This document shows, in pieces, positions 38,912 to 46,892 of a DNA stretch of 64,000 bases. Positions within the stretch are counted from its first letter, which is position 1. Every line of letters begins with the position of its first letter. Made by a program: the position numbers and the translations under genes. The stretch is taken from NCBI RefSeq assembly GCF_002266435.3, contig NZ_CP029426.2, positions 4,308,001 through 4,372,000 on the forward strand. Direction: 5' to 3'. Origin of the DNA: Bradyrhizobium amphicarpaeae. Its GTDB lineage: Bacteria; Pseudomonadota; Alphaproteobacteria; Rhizobiales; Xanthobacteraceae. Below the pieces are notes generated by a model, which was given only the letters and a program-made list of their open reading frames with translations, was not told the DNA's origin and made no database searches.

Positions 38912-39406
38912 TTACCCCTTCATGCCGTCCACATAGGCCGCCAGCTTGTCCAGCGTCTGGTAGCCGTATTCGACGGCGCCGAAACCGATCATGCCGTCGC
39001 GCTGCGCGGTGCTGGAGGCCAGCTGGCGCATCATCAGCACGGTCTTGCCGTTGCTCTGCTCGGCAAAGGTGACGGTGAAGCGGAACATGCCGGGATCCTC
39101 GTCCTGGTCGACGCCGTGATCCATCTCCATCAGCGACGGCCGCTCGATGCGGCGGAAGCGCATGCGGTTCGGATAGACCGTGCCGTCGGGGCCGATCATG
39201 TTGAAGCGCCAGACGCCGCCGACGCGGACGTCGATCTCGAAGGTCTCGACCTTGAATCCCTTCGGCCCGAACCATTGCGGCAGATGCTTCGGGTCGGACC
39301 ACGCCTCGAACACCAGATCGCGCGGCGCGTCGATCACGCGCGACATCACGATCTCACGGTCGAGCGACCATTGCGACAAAGCGGGATTGGCAGAACTCGT
39401 CATCAT
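38912..39406 (-). CDS. SRPBCC (AHSA1-like) protein paired with ArsR regulator
   Basis: 164 residues. SRPBCC/START-like fold: SRVIDAPRDLVFEAWSDPKHLPQWFGP, cited as a region, and GGVWRFNM. The family binds hydrophobic ligands or acts as a co-chaperone-like domain. It is 3' of an ArsR regulator, with stop and start codons overlapping as TGATG, a very common pairing in proteobacteria whose ligand is generally unknown. Probably repressed by that regulator. Confidence 0.85.
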   Translation of the reverse strand: MMTSSANPALSQWSLDREIVMSRVIDAPRDLVFEAWSDPKHLPQWFGPKGFKVETFEIDVRVGGVWRFNMIGPDGTVYPNRMRFRRIERPSLMEMDHGVDQDEDPGMFRFTVTFAEQSNGKTVLMMRQLASSTAQRDGMIGFGAVEYGYQTLDKLAAYVDGMKG

Positions 39407-39792
39407 CAAGACCCTTTCCGTTTGGTTGTTCGGGACGGCCGCTTGGCGGCCGCCCTCTCCTTCTCTTGCTTGAGCTTCATCACATAGGCCTCGAACCGGT
39501 CGAGCCGCGCCTCCCAGATCGCGCGCTGCTGCTGGAACCAGTCCTCCGCGCCGAGCAGCGCATCCGGGCTGAGGCGGCAGGTGCGCACGCGGCCGGATTT
39601 CTCCGACAGCAGGAGCCCGCTCGTCTCCAGCACATGGATGTGTTTCATGAAGCTCGGCAGCGCCATGTCGAAGGGATCGGCGAGCTCGCCGACGGAGGCC
39701 TCGCCGGTACACAGCCGCATCACGATCGCACGTCTTGTGGGATCGGCAAGCGCTGCGAAAACCTGATCGAGCCTGGATAATTGGTTAGCCAT
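39406..39792 (-). CDS. ArsR-family transcriptional regulator
   Basis: 128 residues from the ATG at 39792; a TTG 36 bases upstream lies within the -35 box. The winged helix has LADPTRRAIVMRLC and MALPSFMKHIHVLETSGLL. There is no CxC metal-binding motif in alpha-3 or alpha-5, so this is the non-metal ArsR subgroup typically paired with SRPBCC proteins. The start codon lies inside a palindromic operator and next to the predicted transcription start, suggesting a leaderless message. The C-terminal tail is rich in lysine and arginine. Confidence 0.88.
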   Translation of the reverse strand: MANQLSRLDQVFAALADPTRRAIVMRLCTGEASVGELADPFDMALPSFMKHIHVLETSGLLLSEKSGRVRTCRLSPDALLGAEDWFQQQRAIWEARLDRFEAYVMKLKQEKERAAAKRPSRTTKRKGS

Positions 39793-39801
39793 GAAGCTAA
39801 C
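39784..39801. promoter_or_regulatory. ArsR operator, proximal
   Basis: GTTAGC-N6-GCTAAC, a perfect 6-bp inverted repeat that overlaps the start codon of the ArsR gene and the -10 box. It shares the core TTAGC-N6-GCTAA with the distal site exactly 50 bp away. Confidence 0.65.
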
Positions 39802-39828
39802 TATAGGCAATTGGCTGCGGAGAGTCAA
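39800..39828 (-). promoter_or_regulatory. Sigma-70 promoter of the arsR-SRPBCC operon
   Basis: On the minus strand TTGACT (39828-39823), a 17-base spacer and TATAGT (39805-39800) form a near-consensus promoter. Transcription would start about 39793, directly at the ATG of 39792. The promoter lies between two operator palindromes. Confidence 0.7.
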
Positions 39829-39834
39829 TATTTG

Positions 39835-39850
39835 TTAGCCGAATGGCTAA
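39835..39850. promoter_or_regulatory. ArsR operator, distal
   Basis: TTAGCC-GAAT-GGCTAA, a perfect 6-bp inverted repeat just upstream of the -35 box. Its core TTAGC-N6-GCTAA is identical to that of the proximal site; the centres are 50 bp apart. Confidence 0.6.
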
Positions 39851-39859
39851 GTTTTGCAG

Positions 39860-39887
39860 CCCGGATGGAGCGCAAGCGAAATCCGGG
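39860..39887. repeat. Short CCCGGAT...ATCCGGG repeat
   Basis: Seven-bp arms enclose GGAGCGCAAGCGAA. I recall this wording as a frequent short dispersed repeat in Bradyrhizobium. Confidence 0.5.
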
Positions 39888-39943
39888 AGCCTGCCGCAAG
39901 CGACGACCGCCCCGGATTGCGCTGCGACCCCGATCCTAAAATA

Positions 39944-39970
39944 GAAAGCCCCGGCCGGGCCGGGGCTTTC
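39944..39970 (-). terminator. Terminator of the outer-membrane protein gene
   Basis: GAAAGCCCCGGCC and its exact complement around a single base give a 13-bp stem. On the minus strand the stem is followed by TATTTTAG. It lies 26 bp past the stop of the barrel protein gene. Confidence 0.8.
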
Positions 39971-39995
39971 CACATCAGGATGGGACCGGGATGGA

Positions 39996-40826
39996 TCAAT
40001 ACCGGGCGACGACCGGTCCGCCGAACTTGTAGTTCACGCCGACGCGCACGATGTTCGATTTGAGGTCGACCGAGTGGGTGTAGACGCTGCTCGGGAAAGC
40101 GCCGAGGCCCGCAGTCGTGAGGTTCGTGCTGGTCGCGCTGGCGCGGCCGAGATCGACGTAGAGATATTCGGCCTTGAGCGACCAGCCGCCACCGAAGGCG
40201 TATTCGGTGCCGACGCCCGCGGTCCAGCCGAGGCGGGTGTCGCGGATGGCTGCGGATTCCGTCGCCGCCGCGAACGTATCGGTGAAGTTGAAATTGCCCC
40301 TCACCTCCGCGATCGCCGCGCCGCCCGAGGCGTAGAGCAGCCAGCTCGGAGCCGCGAGGAAACCAATGCGGCCGCGGATGGTGGCGAGCCAGTCGGCCGA
40401 AACCGACGACGACACAGTGAAGCCGGTCGGCGCGCAGCATGGATAGACTGCCGAACCGCTCGCGCTGCCCTTGAAGCCGAAATAGTTGATGTCGCCTTCG
40501 AGGCCGAGCACGGCGTGGTTGACCTGCCAATTATAGCCGGCCGTGAAGCCGCCGGTCACGCTGGAGCTGTTGGCGCCTTGGGCACCGACCGTGTTGACGG
40601 CGGAGACGCTGCTGGTCGCAAAATAGCCTGTCGGGGAAAACACCGTCGAGGTGCTGAGATCGGAACTGCCCCACTGCCCGCCGACATTGCCGCCGACGTA
40701 GAAGCCGGTCCAGTTGTAGACCGGCGCCATCATCGGCGCCTTGGTGTAATGCGCCGCAAGGTCGGCTGCCTGCACGGAGGCGGTGCCGAGCACAAGCGAT
40801 GCGGCCGCCAGCAAAAACTTCTTCAT
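39996..40826 (-). CDS. Outer-membrane beta-barrel protein (Omp25/porin-like)
   Basis: 276 residues from the ATG at 40826, which has AAGGAG before it; longer in-frame readings are rejected. A signal peptide (~1-20, ending VQA) is followed by the rhizobial Omp25 opening YNWTGFYVGGNVGGQWG and ends in a C-terminal aromatic residue (VARY) as required for barrel insertion. Eight alternating amphipathic strands are suggested, with GWTAGVGTEYAFGGGWSLK near strand 6. Role: surface structure; no enzymatic function implied. Confidence 0.87.
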   Translation of the reverse strand: MKKFLLAAASLVLGTASVQAADLAAHYTKAPMMAPVYNWTGFYVGGNVGGQWGSSDLSTSTVFSPTGYFATSSVSAVNTVGAQGANSSSVTGGFTAGYNWQVNHAVLGLEGDINYFGFKGSASGSAVYPCCAPTGFTVSSSVSADWLATIRGRIGFLAAPSWLLYASGGAAIAEVRGNFNFTDTFAAATESAAIRDTRLGWTAGVGTEYAFGGGWSLKAEYLYVDLGRASATSTNLTTAGLGAFPSSVYTHSVDLKSNIVRVGVNYKFGGPVVARY

Positions 40827-41098
40827 TCCAGTCTCCTTGCCCGACGCGATCGACCTCGCGTTTTGAATGCGCGGTTGAAGGCAACCGGCGTAGTCAGGGC
40901 ATAGGGCGCACGGCGCTGCTCGTCTTGGGCTGCGGCGAAGTTCGCAAGGACTGTGACGCAATGTGCGTCTCAGATCGTGCGAACGAATGACCGGTGTGAC
41001 CGGGGAGCCACGCATCATCCCCCATCGGCGGCGCGCAACGCACGCCGGCGTCGCGTCGCGACAAGGCTACGAGAAGCCCGCTTCGAGACCAAGGCACT

Positions 41099-41803
41099 TC
41101 AGACCGAGCGAGTCAGCCCGCCATCGACCCTGATGTTTTGGCCGGTGATGTAGGCAGCGCCCTCGGAGGCCAGGAACGCGATCGTCGCGGCGATCTCCTC
41201 GACCTTGCCGTAGCGCTTCATCGGCACGCTGTCGCGGCGCGAATCCTGCTGCGGCAGGCTGTCGATCCAGCCCGGCAGGACGTTGTTCATGCGGATGTTG
41301 TCGGCCGCATGGGCGTCGGTGAAGATCTTGGTGAAGGCGGCGAGCCCTGCGCGAAACACCGCCGAGGTCGGGAACATCGCGCTCGGCTCGAACGCCCAGG
41401 CCGTCGAGATGTTGATGATGGCGCCACCCTTTTGCGCCTGCATGATCGGCGTCACCAGCCGCGTCGGACGGATCACGTTCAAGAGATAGGTGTCGAGGCC
41501 GGTGTGCCACTGCTCGTCGGTAATCTCGGTGATGGGTGCACGCGGCCCGTGGCCTGCGCTGTTGACGAGCACGTCGATCCGTCCCCACTTCGCCATGGCG
41601 CCGTCGACGAGGCGCTTCACATCGTCATTCTTCCTGTTGGAGCCGGTGACCCCGAACCCGCCGAGCTCGGCCGCCAGCGCCTCGCCCTTGCCGGAGGACG
41701 ACAGGATCGCGACGCGAAAGCCGTCCGCCGCGAGCCGCCGCGCGGCTCCCGCCCCCATGCCGCTGCCGCCCGCGGTGACGAGCGCGACCTTCTCTGCTGC
41801 CAT
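41099..41803 (-). CDS. SDR-family protein with altered catalytic residues
   Basis: 234 residues. Cofactor motif VTAGGSGMGAGAA and NSAG (instead of NNAG). The position of the Tyr-x-x-x-Lys pair reads Ser147-A-V-F-Arg151, judged by alignment of RAGLAAFTKIF with the usual K-A-G-V-x-x-F-T-K helix. Substrate-binding tail NVLPGWID. Such proteins may be inactive in oxidoreduction or use a different mechanism. It diverges from the acetyltransferase gene. Confidence 0.8.
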   Translation of the reverse strand: MAAEKVALVTAGGSGMGAGAARRLAADGFRVAILSSSGKGEALAAELGGFGVTGSNRKNDDVKRLVDGAMAKWGRIDVLVNSAGHGPRAPITEITDEQWHTGLDTYLLNVIRPTRLVTPIMQAQKGGAIINISTAWAFEPSAMFPTSAVFRAGLAAFTKIFTDAHAADNIRMNNVLPGWIDSLPQQDSRRDSVPMKRYGKVEEIAATIAFLASEGAAYITGQNIRVDGGLTRSV

Positions 41804-41918
41804 GACCGATCATCCCTTCAGTTGAGGCGAGCCGCAGGCTCGGCCTATCATGCGGCCTTCTACAGCCAGACCCGTCGGCAGGTCCATGGTCGAGAGCATC
41901 CGTCATGAGCAACCCGCG

Positions 41919-42761
41919 ATGAGTGATTTGCTGATCCGCAATCTGCGCCCCGGGGACATCTCCCTCGCCGTCGACTGGGCCGCAGCCGAAGGCTGGAATC
42001 CTGGCCTCTCGGATGCCGCCTGCTTCGCAATTCCCGACGCGCGAGGCTTCTTCGTCGGCGAGATCGACGGCGAGCCGGTGGCGACCGTCTCCTGCGTCAA
42101 TTACGATGACCGCTTCGCCTTCCTCGGCTTCTACATCGTGCGTGCGGATCTTCGCGGCTCCGGCCACGGCCTGCGCATCTGGAACGCGGCGATCGCGCAT
42201 GCGGGCGCGCGCGTGATCGGGCTCGACGGTGTCGTGGCGCAGCAGGACAATTACAGGAAATCCGGCTTCCAGCTCGCCTACGCCAACATCCGCTATGGCG
42301 GCATCGTCGCCGCACCCTCGAGGCCGCCCACTGACGTCGTTGCGCTCGACACGATTCCGTTTGCGCTGGTGGACGCCGACGATGCCACGGTCTTCCCGGC
42401 CCGACGCAGCGCCTTCCTGCGCGCCTGGATCGGCACGTCAGGCCATGTCGGCCGCGCGCTCGTGCGAAACGGCAGGCTCGCCGCGTGGGGCGTGGTCCGG
42501 CCCTGCCTGACCGGCTGCAAGATCGGCCCGCTCGTCGCCGACGACCGCGCAGCGGCGGAGGCGATCGTGCAGGCTTTGCTGGCGAGCGCCGATGGCGGCG
42601 AAATCTTCCTCGACGTTCCCGCCGTCAATCGCGAGGCGGTCGCACTCGCGGAAGCGCTTGGCCTCAAGCCGGTGTTCGAGACGGCGCGGATGTACACCGG
42701 CGCGGTCCCGCCGCTGCGGATCGACCGCGTCTTCGGCGTCACCAGCTTCGAGCTGGGCTGA
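41919..42761 (+). CDS. GNAT N-acetyltransferase, YitH-like two-domain
   Basis: 280 residues from the ATG at 41919; another ATG at 41886 is possible. GNAT core (~1-130) with VADLRGSGHGLRIWNAAI-like acetyl-CoA loop (here IVRADLRGSGHGLRIW) and a second acetyltransferase-like domain (~140-275). The organisation resembles the Acetyltransf_1 plus Acetyltransf_18 proteins. Substrate unknown. The gene nearly touches the convergent small secreted protein gene. Confidence 0.8.
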   Translation: MSDLLIRNLRPGDISLAVDWAAAEGWNPGLSDAACFAIPDARGFFVGEIDGEPVATVSCVNYDDRFAFLGFYIVRADLRGSGHGLRIWNAAIAHAGARVIGLDGVVAQQDNYRKSGFQLAYANIRYGGIVAAPSRPPTDVVALDTIPFALVDADDATVFPARRSAFLRAWIGTSGHVGRALVRNGRLAAWGVVRPCLTGCKIGPLVADDRAAAEAIVQALLASADGGEIFLDVPAVNREAVALAEALGLKPVFETARMYTGAVPPLRIDRVFGVTSFELG

Positions 42762-42764
42762 AAC

Positions 42765-43208
42765 TCAGTAGCAGCGCATGATGTTGACGATGTGCTCGCT
42801 GCCGCCGCGGCCGGGCACGGTCACCTGCTCCGTCGGGCAGCTCGGCACATAGGGCCGGTCGGACGGCACCACGTTCGGCGGGAAGCGATGCGACCAGTCC
42901 CAGGGGACATCGTAGGTGTAGGTGTAGCGCACGTCGGTGGTAACAGGCTGCCCGGCATCGACGAAGGGCTGGCTGTAGCCGGCGCCGTCGTAGAAGCCGC
43001 CGCCGCCTGGCCAGTAGACGAAGGGGTTGCTCCGACGGTGGAACCGGGCCCCCGCTCCAATCGGCGCACGCGCCATGGCACCGGATGGCGCGGCGCTCAT
43101 CCCGTGCGGCGCGGCGCCGCCGGGTCTGGCAAAACTGTCGACAGGGCTGAGGAGCAGCGCGGCTGCGCTGAACGAGGCGAGCAAGGCCCCATGAATTTGA
43201 TAGGTCAT
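42765..43208 (-). CDS. Small secreted protein, unknown
   Basis: 147 residues from the ATG at 43208. A signal peptide (~1-27, ending SFA) precedes a low-complexity Ala/Pro/Gly-rich stretch, FVYWPGGGGFYDGAGY, and a C-terminal half rich in Pro and Tyr with two cysteines (CPTEQ and MRCY) that may form a disulfide. I do not recognise a family; proteins of this type are common in Bradyrhizobium. Confidence 0.6.
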   Translation of the reverse strand: MTYQIHGALLASFSAAALLLSPVDSFARPGGAAPHGMSAAPSGAMARAPIGAGARFHRRSNPFVYWPGGGGFYDGAGYSQPFVDAGQPVTTDVRYTYTYDVPWDWSHRFPPNVVPSDRPYVPSCPTEQVTVPGRGGSEHIVNIMRCY

Positions 43209-43488
43209 GTTACGCACCAACTCGTTTGACTTACGCGGATCGCGGCCCCCCTCGGCCAAGCTAGGCCGGCCCGTCGTTCACCCGCAAACCTATAATTAAT
43301 TATTGGTTAAGACACGGTCTTGGCGCGGGAACCGGTGCGACAAGAGCGCCCGGAATCGCCGGATACGCGCCGCTCCCAATCACGCGCACTTCATAACCAG
43401 GTGATCGGAGTTTGATCGTTCCGCCGGACGCGACCCGGAACGCTCCCGCAGTGCAACCGTTGGCTTCCAACAAGAAGGAGCATCTCAA
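43209..43488. other. Divergent intergenic region
   Basis: 280 bp between two secreted-protein genes. The only standout is an AT-rich patch near 43290-43312 (ATAATTAATTATTGG), a likely promoter zone for one or both genes. I see no other motif I can name. Confidence 0.4.
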
Positions 43489-43770
43489 ATGCAGCACAAG
43501 GCCAAACTTCTCGGTCTCATCACCGCGTCCCTCATCGCCGGCACCGCCGCCGCCTCGGCACAGGGCTATGATTGGAACGGCCGTCGCGCCGGCTGGGACC
43601 GTACCGCGCCCGCTTACGAGCTGGTTCAACCGCGCGCGTATTATCCTGGTGTCGAGAGGCCCTATGGTGCGCTCAACGGCACCAACCATCCGACCCCGAG
43701 CTCGACGCAGGGCGACGTCGGCCCTGACGGCAACAACAACGGCACGCTGACCGGCGCTTATCGCTGGTAA
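43489..43770 (+). CDS. Small secreted protein, unknown
   Basis: 93 residues with a clear signal peptide (~1-25, ending ASA). The mature part is polar with several Tyr/Trp/Arg and Asn/Gly residues. AAGGAGC precedes the ATG and a strong terminator follows 16 bp after the stop, so the gene is a free-standing transcript. I do not recognise a function. Confidence 0.65.
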   Translation: MQHKAKLLGLITASLIAGTAAASAQGYDWNGRRAGWDRTAPAYELVQPRAYYPGVERPYGALNGTNHPTPSSTQGDVGPDGNNNGTLTGAYRW

Positions 43771-43785
43771 GCACCGTCCGCGATC

Positions 43786-43816
43786 AGGCCCACCGTTCAT
43801 CACGAACGGTGGGCCT
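43786..43816 (+). terminator. Rho-independent terminator
   Basis: AGGCCCACCGTTC, a 5-base loop and its exact complement, then TTCGTTT, after the small secreted protein gene. Confidence 0.85.
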
Positions 43817-43837
43817 TTCGTTTGCGCCGACGGCCGT

Positions 43838-44480
43838 TCTACCGGGCCACAATCCCTTGCGCTGCCCGACGGGCAAAACACGCCAGCCGTGGGTCAACGC
43901 GCGCTGACGAAAATATTCCACTTTACCGAATTTCGGAAAGGGCGTATGCATCGCCTCGACCCGGCCCAAGGAAGAGGGGCGTATCGCGATCGTCACGAAC
44001 GCGGGCCGGACGGCGGTGGACGCAGGTGACATCGGCGCGAAGGGTTTTGCAGGGCGGGCAACCGTGAGCAAGGCGCCTCGCGCACACGACCGGTGTGATT
44101 CTAGCGTACGGCAAAATCGTGTGGTCCTGGCGCCCGCAGTCTGGCGTCAAGTGTTGCGGTGATGTGGAGGGCCCAACCGGGCGCACGCATCAGCCATCCG
44201 CAAGGCGACGGGGCAATAGTGCAACGCTCCCGGGGAGAGCACGACATAAGCCGTAAAGCCACTCCGCAGGGAAGGCCGGGATGTCCTGGCTACACCTGTA
44301 TGCCGCTGTGCAGCTTCTTGTCACGCAGGATTCGCACAGTGGACCGCGGGTGCCAGCCGGCGCCCGGTCTTCCCTGCGCCCTCTTTCTATCGAGGGTGAA
44401 GCGATCAAAACAAAGCTCGGGCGAAATGCGCCGCGAGGATGCGAAGCCATGTCTGCAAGTCCTGGCTTTCGAATGCTGCC
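43838..44480. repeat. ~640-bp non-coding, probably structured repeat (possible ncRNA)
   Basis: No reading frame here looks like a protein. The stretch includes phrases I recall from many Bradyrhizobium and Rhodopseudomonas intergenic regions, such as GAGGGGCGTATCGCGATCGT and AAATCGTGTGGTCCTGGCGC. CGCAGGGAAGGCCGGG (44265-44280) pairs with CCCGGTCTTCCCTGCG (44363-44378) as a 16-bp stem with one G-U pair around an ~80-base loop. It could be a dispersed repeat or a structured RNA. The strand is not determined. Confidence 0.6.
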
Positions 44481-44498
44481 GCATGCATCATCTCAGAC

Positions 44499-44632
44499 CG
44501 TCACCCTGAGGCGGCCGCTTCTTCAGCGGCCCTCGAAGGGCGACAGCCCGGCTGCACCAGCTCGGCCGCTCATCCTTCGAGGCTCAGCATGCGATGCGTT
44601 CGCATCGCACGCCTCGCACCTCAGGATGACGG
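44499..44632. repeat. Dispersed palindromic repeat (CGTCACCCTGAGG...CCTCAGGATGACG)
   Basis: An outer stem of CGTCACCCTGAGG with CCTCAGGATGACG (two mismatches) encloses smaller stems GCGGCCGC and GCGATGCG/CGCATCGC. This is the familiar alphaproteobacterial CCTGAGG-type repeat, directly after the 640-bp element. Confidence 0.7.
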
Positions 44633-44757
44633 GACGGATATTGCGAGCGCGGAGAGATTGTGTATGGCTTGACCTCGCGCGCCAAAACACCGCTCTCGTG
44701 CCCCGAACGCGGCGCAGCACTCCCGGCGATGCGGAGCATCGTCCGGTGTGATGCGCT

Positions 44758-44822
44758 GCAGAGCCGGGGCCCATGCATCGGTGCGCGCCGTGGTCCTCGG
44801 TCCCGGCTCTGCGCAGCAGCGC
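44758..44822. repeat. Inverted repeat GCAGAGCCGGG...CCCGGCTCTGC
   Basis: Perfect 11-bp arms around 43 bases. A third repeat type in the same 1.2-kb non-coding stretch (43817-44999), which otherwise contains only the PHO-box-like site and short direct repeats of CCGCGGGTTGCGGCC at about 44938 and 44962. Confidence 0.6.
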
Positions 44823-44895
44823 AAGAACGCTGCAGCGCGTCCGGGACGCGAGACTGACAAGCCTCCTCCCCAACCTCTTGCATCGGCGACGGGCC

Positions 44896-44913
44896 TTGTA
44901 ACAAAACGGTCAT
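44896..44913 (+). promoter_or_regulatory. PHO-box-like site
   Basis: TTGTAAC-AAAA-CGGTCAT matches the PhoB box CTGTCAT-N4-CTGTCAT at 10 of 14 defined positions and has the right 4-base spacing. TAAACG lies ten bases downstream in the place of a -10 box. It precedes a phosphodiesterase gene by 86 bp. Confidence 0.5.
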
Positions 44914-44999
44914 GCAGCGAAACTAAACGAACCTGGGACCGCGGGTTGCGGCCCCGGGGGCCGCGGGTTGCGGCCGAGCCGCCTCGCAGGGAGATTTCG

Positions 45000-46853
45000 A
45001 TGCGCCGTTCACTGGTGTTGCTGTCCGCCGGACTGACAGTGCTATCCACCGGATTTGCTTCCGCCCAGAACAACACGCCGCGCAATTTGATCCTGTTCAT
45101 TCCGGACGGTCTGCGCGCGCTGAAGGTTACCCCCGAAACGGCGCCCGCCATGGCCGAGATCCGCGACAAGGGCGTCAACTTCAAGAATTCGCACTCGCTC
45201 TTCCCGACCTTCACCATGGCCAACGGCTCGGCGATGTCGACCGGCCATTATCTCGGCGACACCGGCGTGTTCTCCAACACGATCTGGACCAGCTACACCT
45301 CCGCTCCGGCCGGCAACACCGTGGTCCCCTTCATCGAGAACGACGCCGTGCTCGGCGACATCGACGAGCATTTCAAAGGCAACTACCTCAACGAGGACAC
45401 CATCCTGAAGCTGGCCCGCGACAAGGGCCTCAGCACCGCCGCGATCGGCAAGGTCGGCCCGACCTATCAGTTCGACCACACCGACAAGCCCGAGAAGGCC
45501 GGCCTGCACTCCGTCGTGTTCGACGATTCCACTGGCGGCAAGAACGGCGTCGCACTGTCGGACGAAGTGAAAGACGCGCTGACCAAGGCCGGCCTGCCCC
45601 TCGCCACGCCGCCGCGCGGCGACAATTCCAAGGCGGGCGATGCCAAGACGCCCGGCACCATTGTCGCCAACGTCGCGCAGCAGGCCTATTTCGCCGACGT
45701 CGCCGCCAAGGTGGTGCTGCCGATGTTCAAGGCGCGCAACAAGCCGTTCGTGCTGGTGTTCTGGTCGCGCGACCCCGACGGCAGCCAGCACAACACCGGC
45801 GACAGCCTCAACCAGATCCTGCCCGGCATCAACGGTCCGACCTCGATGGCCGGCATCAGGAACGCCGACACCAACCTCGCCCAGCTCCGCAAGGCGCTGG
45901 ACGAGCTCGGGCTTGCGGCCTCCACCAACATCATCGTCTCGGCCGATCACGGCTTCTCGACCATCTCCAAGGAGAGCAAGACCAGCCCCTCGGCCAAGGT
46001 CAGCTATGACGACACGCCGAACGACTTCCTGCCGATGGGCTTCCTGGCGCTCGACCTCGCCAAGGCGCTCGACCTGCCGCTGTTCGACCCCAACGACAAG
46101 AACGCGAAGATCGAGGGCAACAAGCATCCCAAGGCCGGCAACGGCGTGCTCGGCAAGGATCCGGAAAAGCCCGACCTCGTCGTCGCCACCAATGGCGGCT
46201 CCGACCTCGTCTATCTCCCGAACAAGGACAGGCAGCTGGCCGCCAAGACCATCAAGGCACTGCTCGCGCAGGACTACGTCTCCGGCCTGTTCGTCGACGA
46301 CTCGCTCGGCCGCTTCCCCGGCACCTTGCCGCTGTCGAGCATCAATCTGCGCGGCAAGGCGGCGACACCGACGCCGTCGATCGTCGTCAACTTCCGCTCC
46401 TACGCCAGCAATTGCGGCGAAGCGCCGACCAACTGCTCGGTGCAGGTCGCCGACACCGTGCTGCGCCAGGGCCAGGGCATGCATGGCAGCTTCAGCCGCG
46501 GCGACACCATGAACTTCATGGCGGCGATCGGCCCGGACTTCAAAGCCGGCTATGTCAGCGCGATCCCGGTCAGCAATGCCGATGTCGGCATGACGGCCGC
46601 CCGGCTGATGGGGCTGCGCGCCTCTGAGAAGGGAGAGCTGGTCGGCCGCGTGATGTCGGAGGCCATGCCCAACGGCACCGTGCCGAAGGCCTATGCCGGC
46701 ACGATGAAATCCAGGCCCGCCGAGGGCGGCCTGACCACCGTGCTGAATTTCCAGCGCGTCGGCAGCCAGCGCTATTTCGACGCCGCCGGCTTCCCCGGCC
46801 GCACGCTCGGGCTCGAGGTGGATACCGGCAAACAAAAAACGGCGGGGAAATAA
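45000..46853 (+). CDS. Secreted alkaline phosphatase-superfamily phosphodiesterase
   Basis: 617 residues from the ATG at 45000 with GGGAGA upstream; the open frame extends 252 bases further but only through repeat sequence. A signal peptide (~1-23, ending ASA) precedes LILFIPDGLRA (metal-binding Asp), the nucleophile loop TFTMANGSAMSTGHY, FVLVFWSRDPDGSQHNT and IIVSADHGFSTI. These are type I phosphodiesterase/nucleotide pyrophosphatase motifs. It probably releases phosphate from nucleotides or diesters in the periplasm, consistent with the PHO-box-like site. A large insertion follows the DHGF motif. Confidence 0.82.
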   Translation: MRRSLVLLSAGLTVLSTGFASAQNNTPRNLILFIPDGLRALKVTPETAPAMAEIRDKGVNFKNSHSLFPTFTMANGSAMSTGHYLGDTGVFSNTIWTSYTSAPAGNTVVPFIENDAVLGDIDEHFKGNYLNEDTILKLARDKGLSTAAIGKVGPTYQFDHTDKPEKAGLHSVVFDDSTGGKNGVALSDEVKDALTKAGLPLATPPRGDNSKAGDAKTPGTIVANVAQQAYFADVAAKVVLPMFKARNKPFVLVFWSRDPDGSQHNTGDSLNQILPGINGPTSMAGIRNADTNLAQLRKALDELGLAASTNIIVSADHGFSTISKESKTSPSAKVSYDDTPNDFLPMGFLALDLAKALDLPLFDPNDKNAKIEGNKHPKAGNGVLGKDPEKPDLVVATNGGSDLVYLPNKDRQLAAKTIKALLAQDYVSGLFVDDSLGRFPGTLPLSSINLRGKAATPTPSIVVNFRSYASNCGEAPTNCSVQVADTVLRQGQGMHGSFSRGDTMNFMAAIGPDFKAGYVSAIPVSNADVGMTAARLMGLRASEKGELVGRVMSEAMPNGTVPKAYAGTMKSRPAEGGLTTVLNFQRVGSQRYFDAAGFPGRTLGLEVDTGKQKTAGK

Positions 46854-46862
46854 CCCCGCCGT
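46839..46862 (-). terminator. Terminator of the minus-strand hypothetical gene
   Basis: ACGGCGGGG and CCCCGCCGT flank a 6-base loop; on the minus strand the stem is followed by TTTTTTGTTTG. The loop holds the stop codon of the plus-strand phosphodiesterase, so the two 3' ends overlap. Confidence 0.8.
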
Positions 46863-46892
46863 CCGGATGCTCCTCGTGAGAGGCGCGCGATG

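Noticed and set aside
43784..44071. Minus-strand frame in the 640-bp non-coding element
   Set aside because: It is one of several shadow frames in a repeat that shows no codon bias, and it would run through the terminator at 43786-43816.
44748..44999. 84-codon N-terminal extension of the phosphodiesterase
   Set aside because: The signal peptide and ribosome site fit the ATG at 45000. The extension consists of repeat DNA and would bury the signal peptide.
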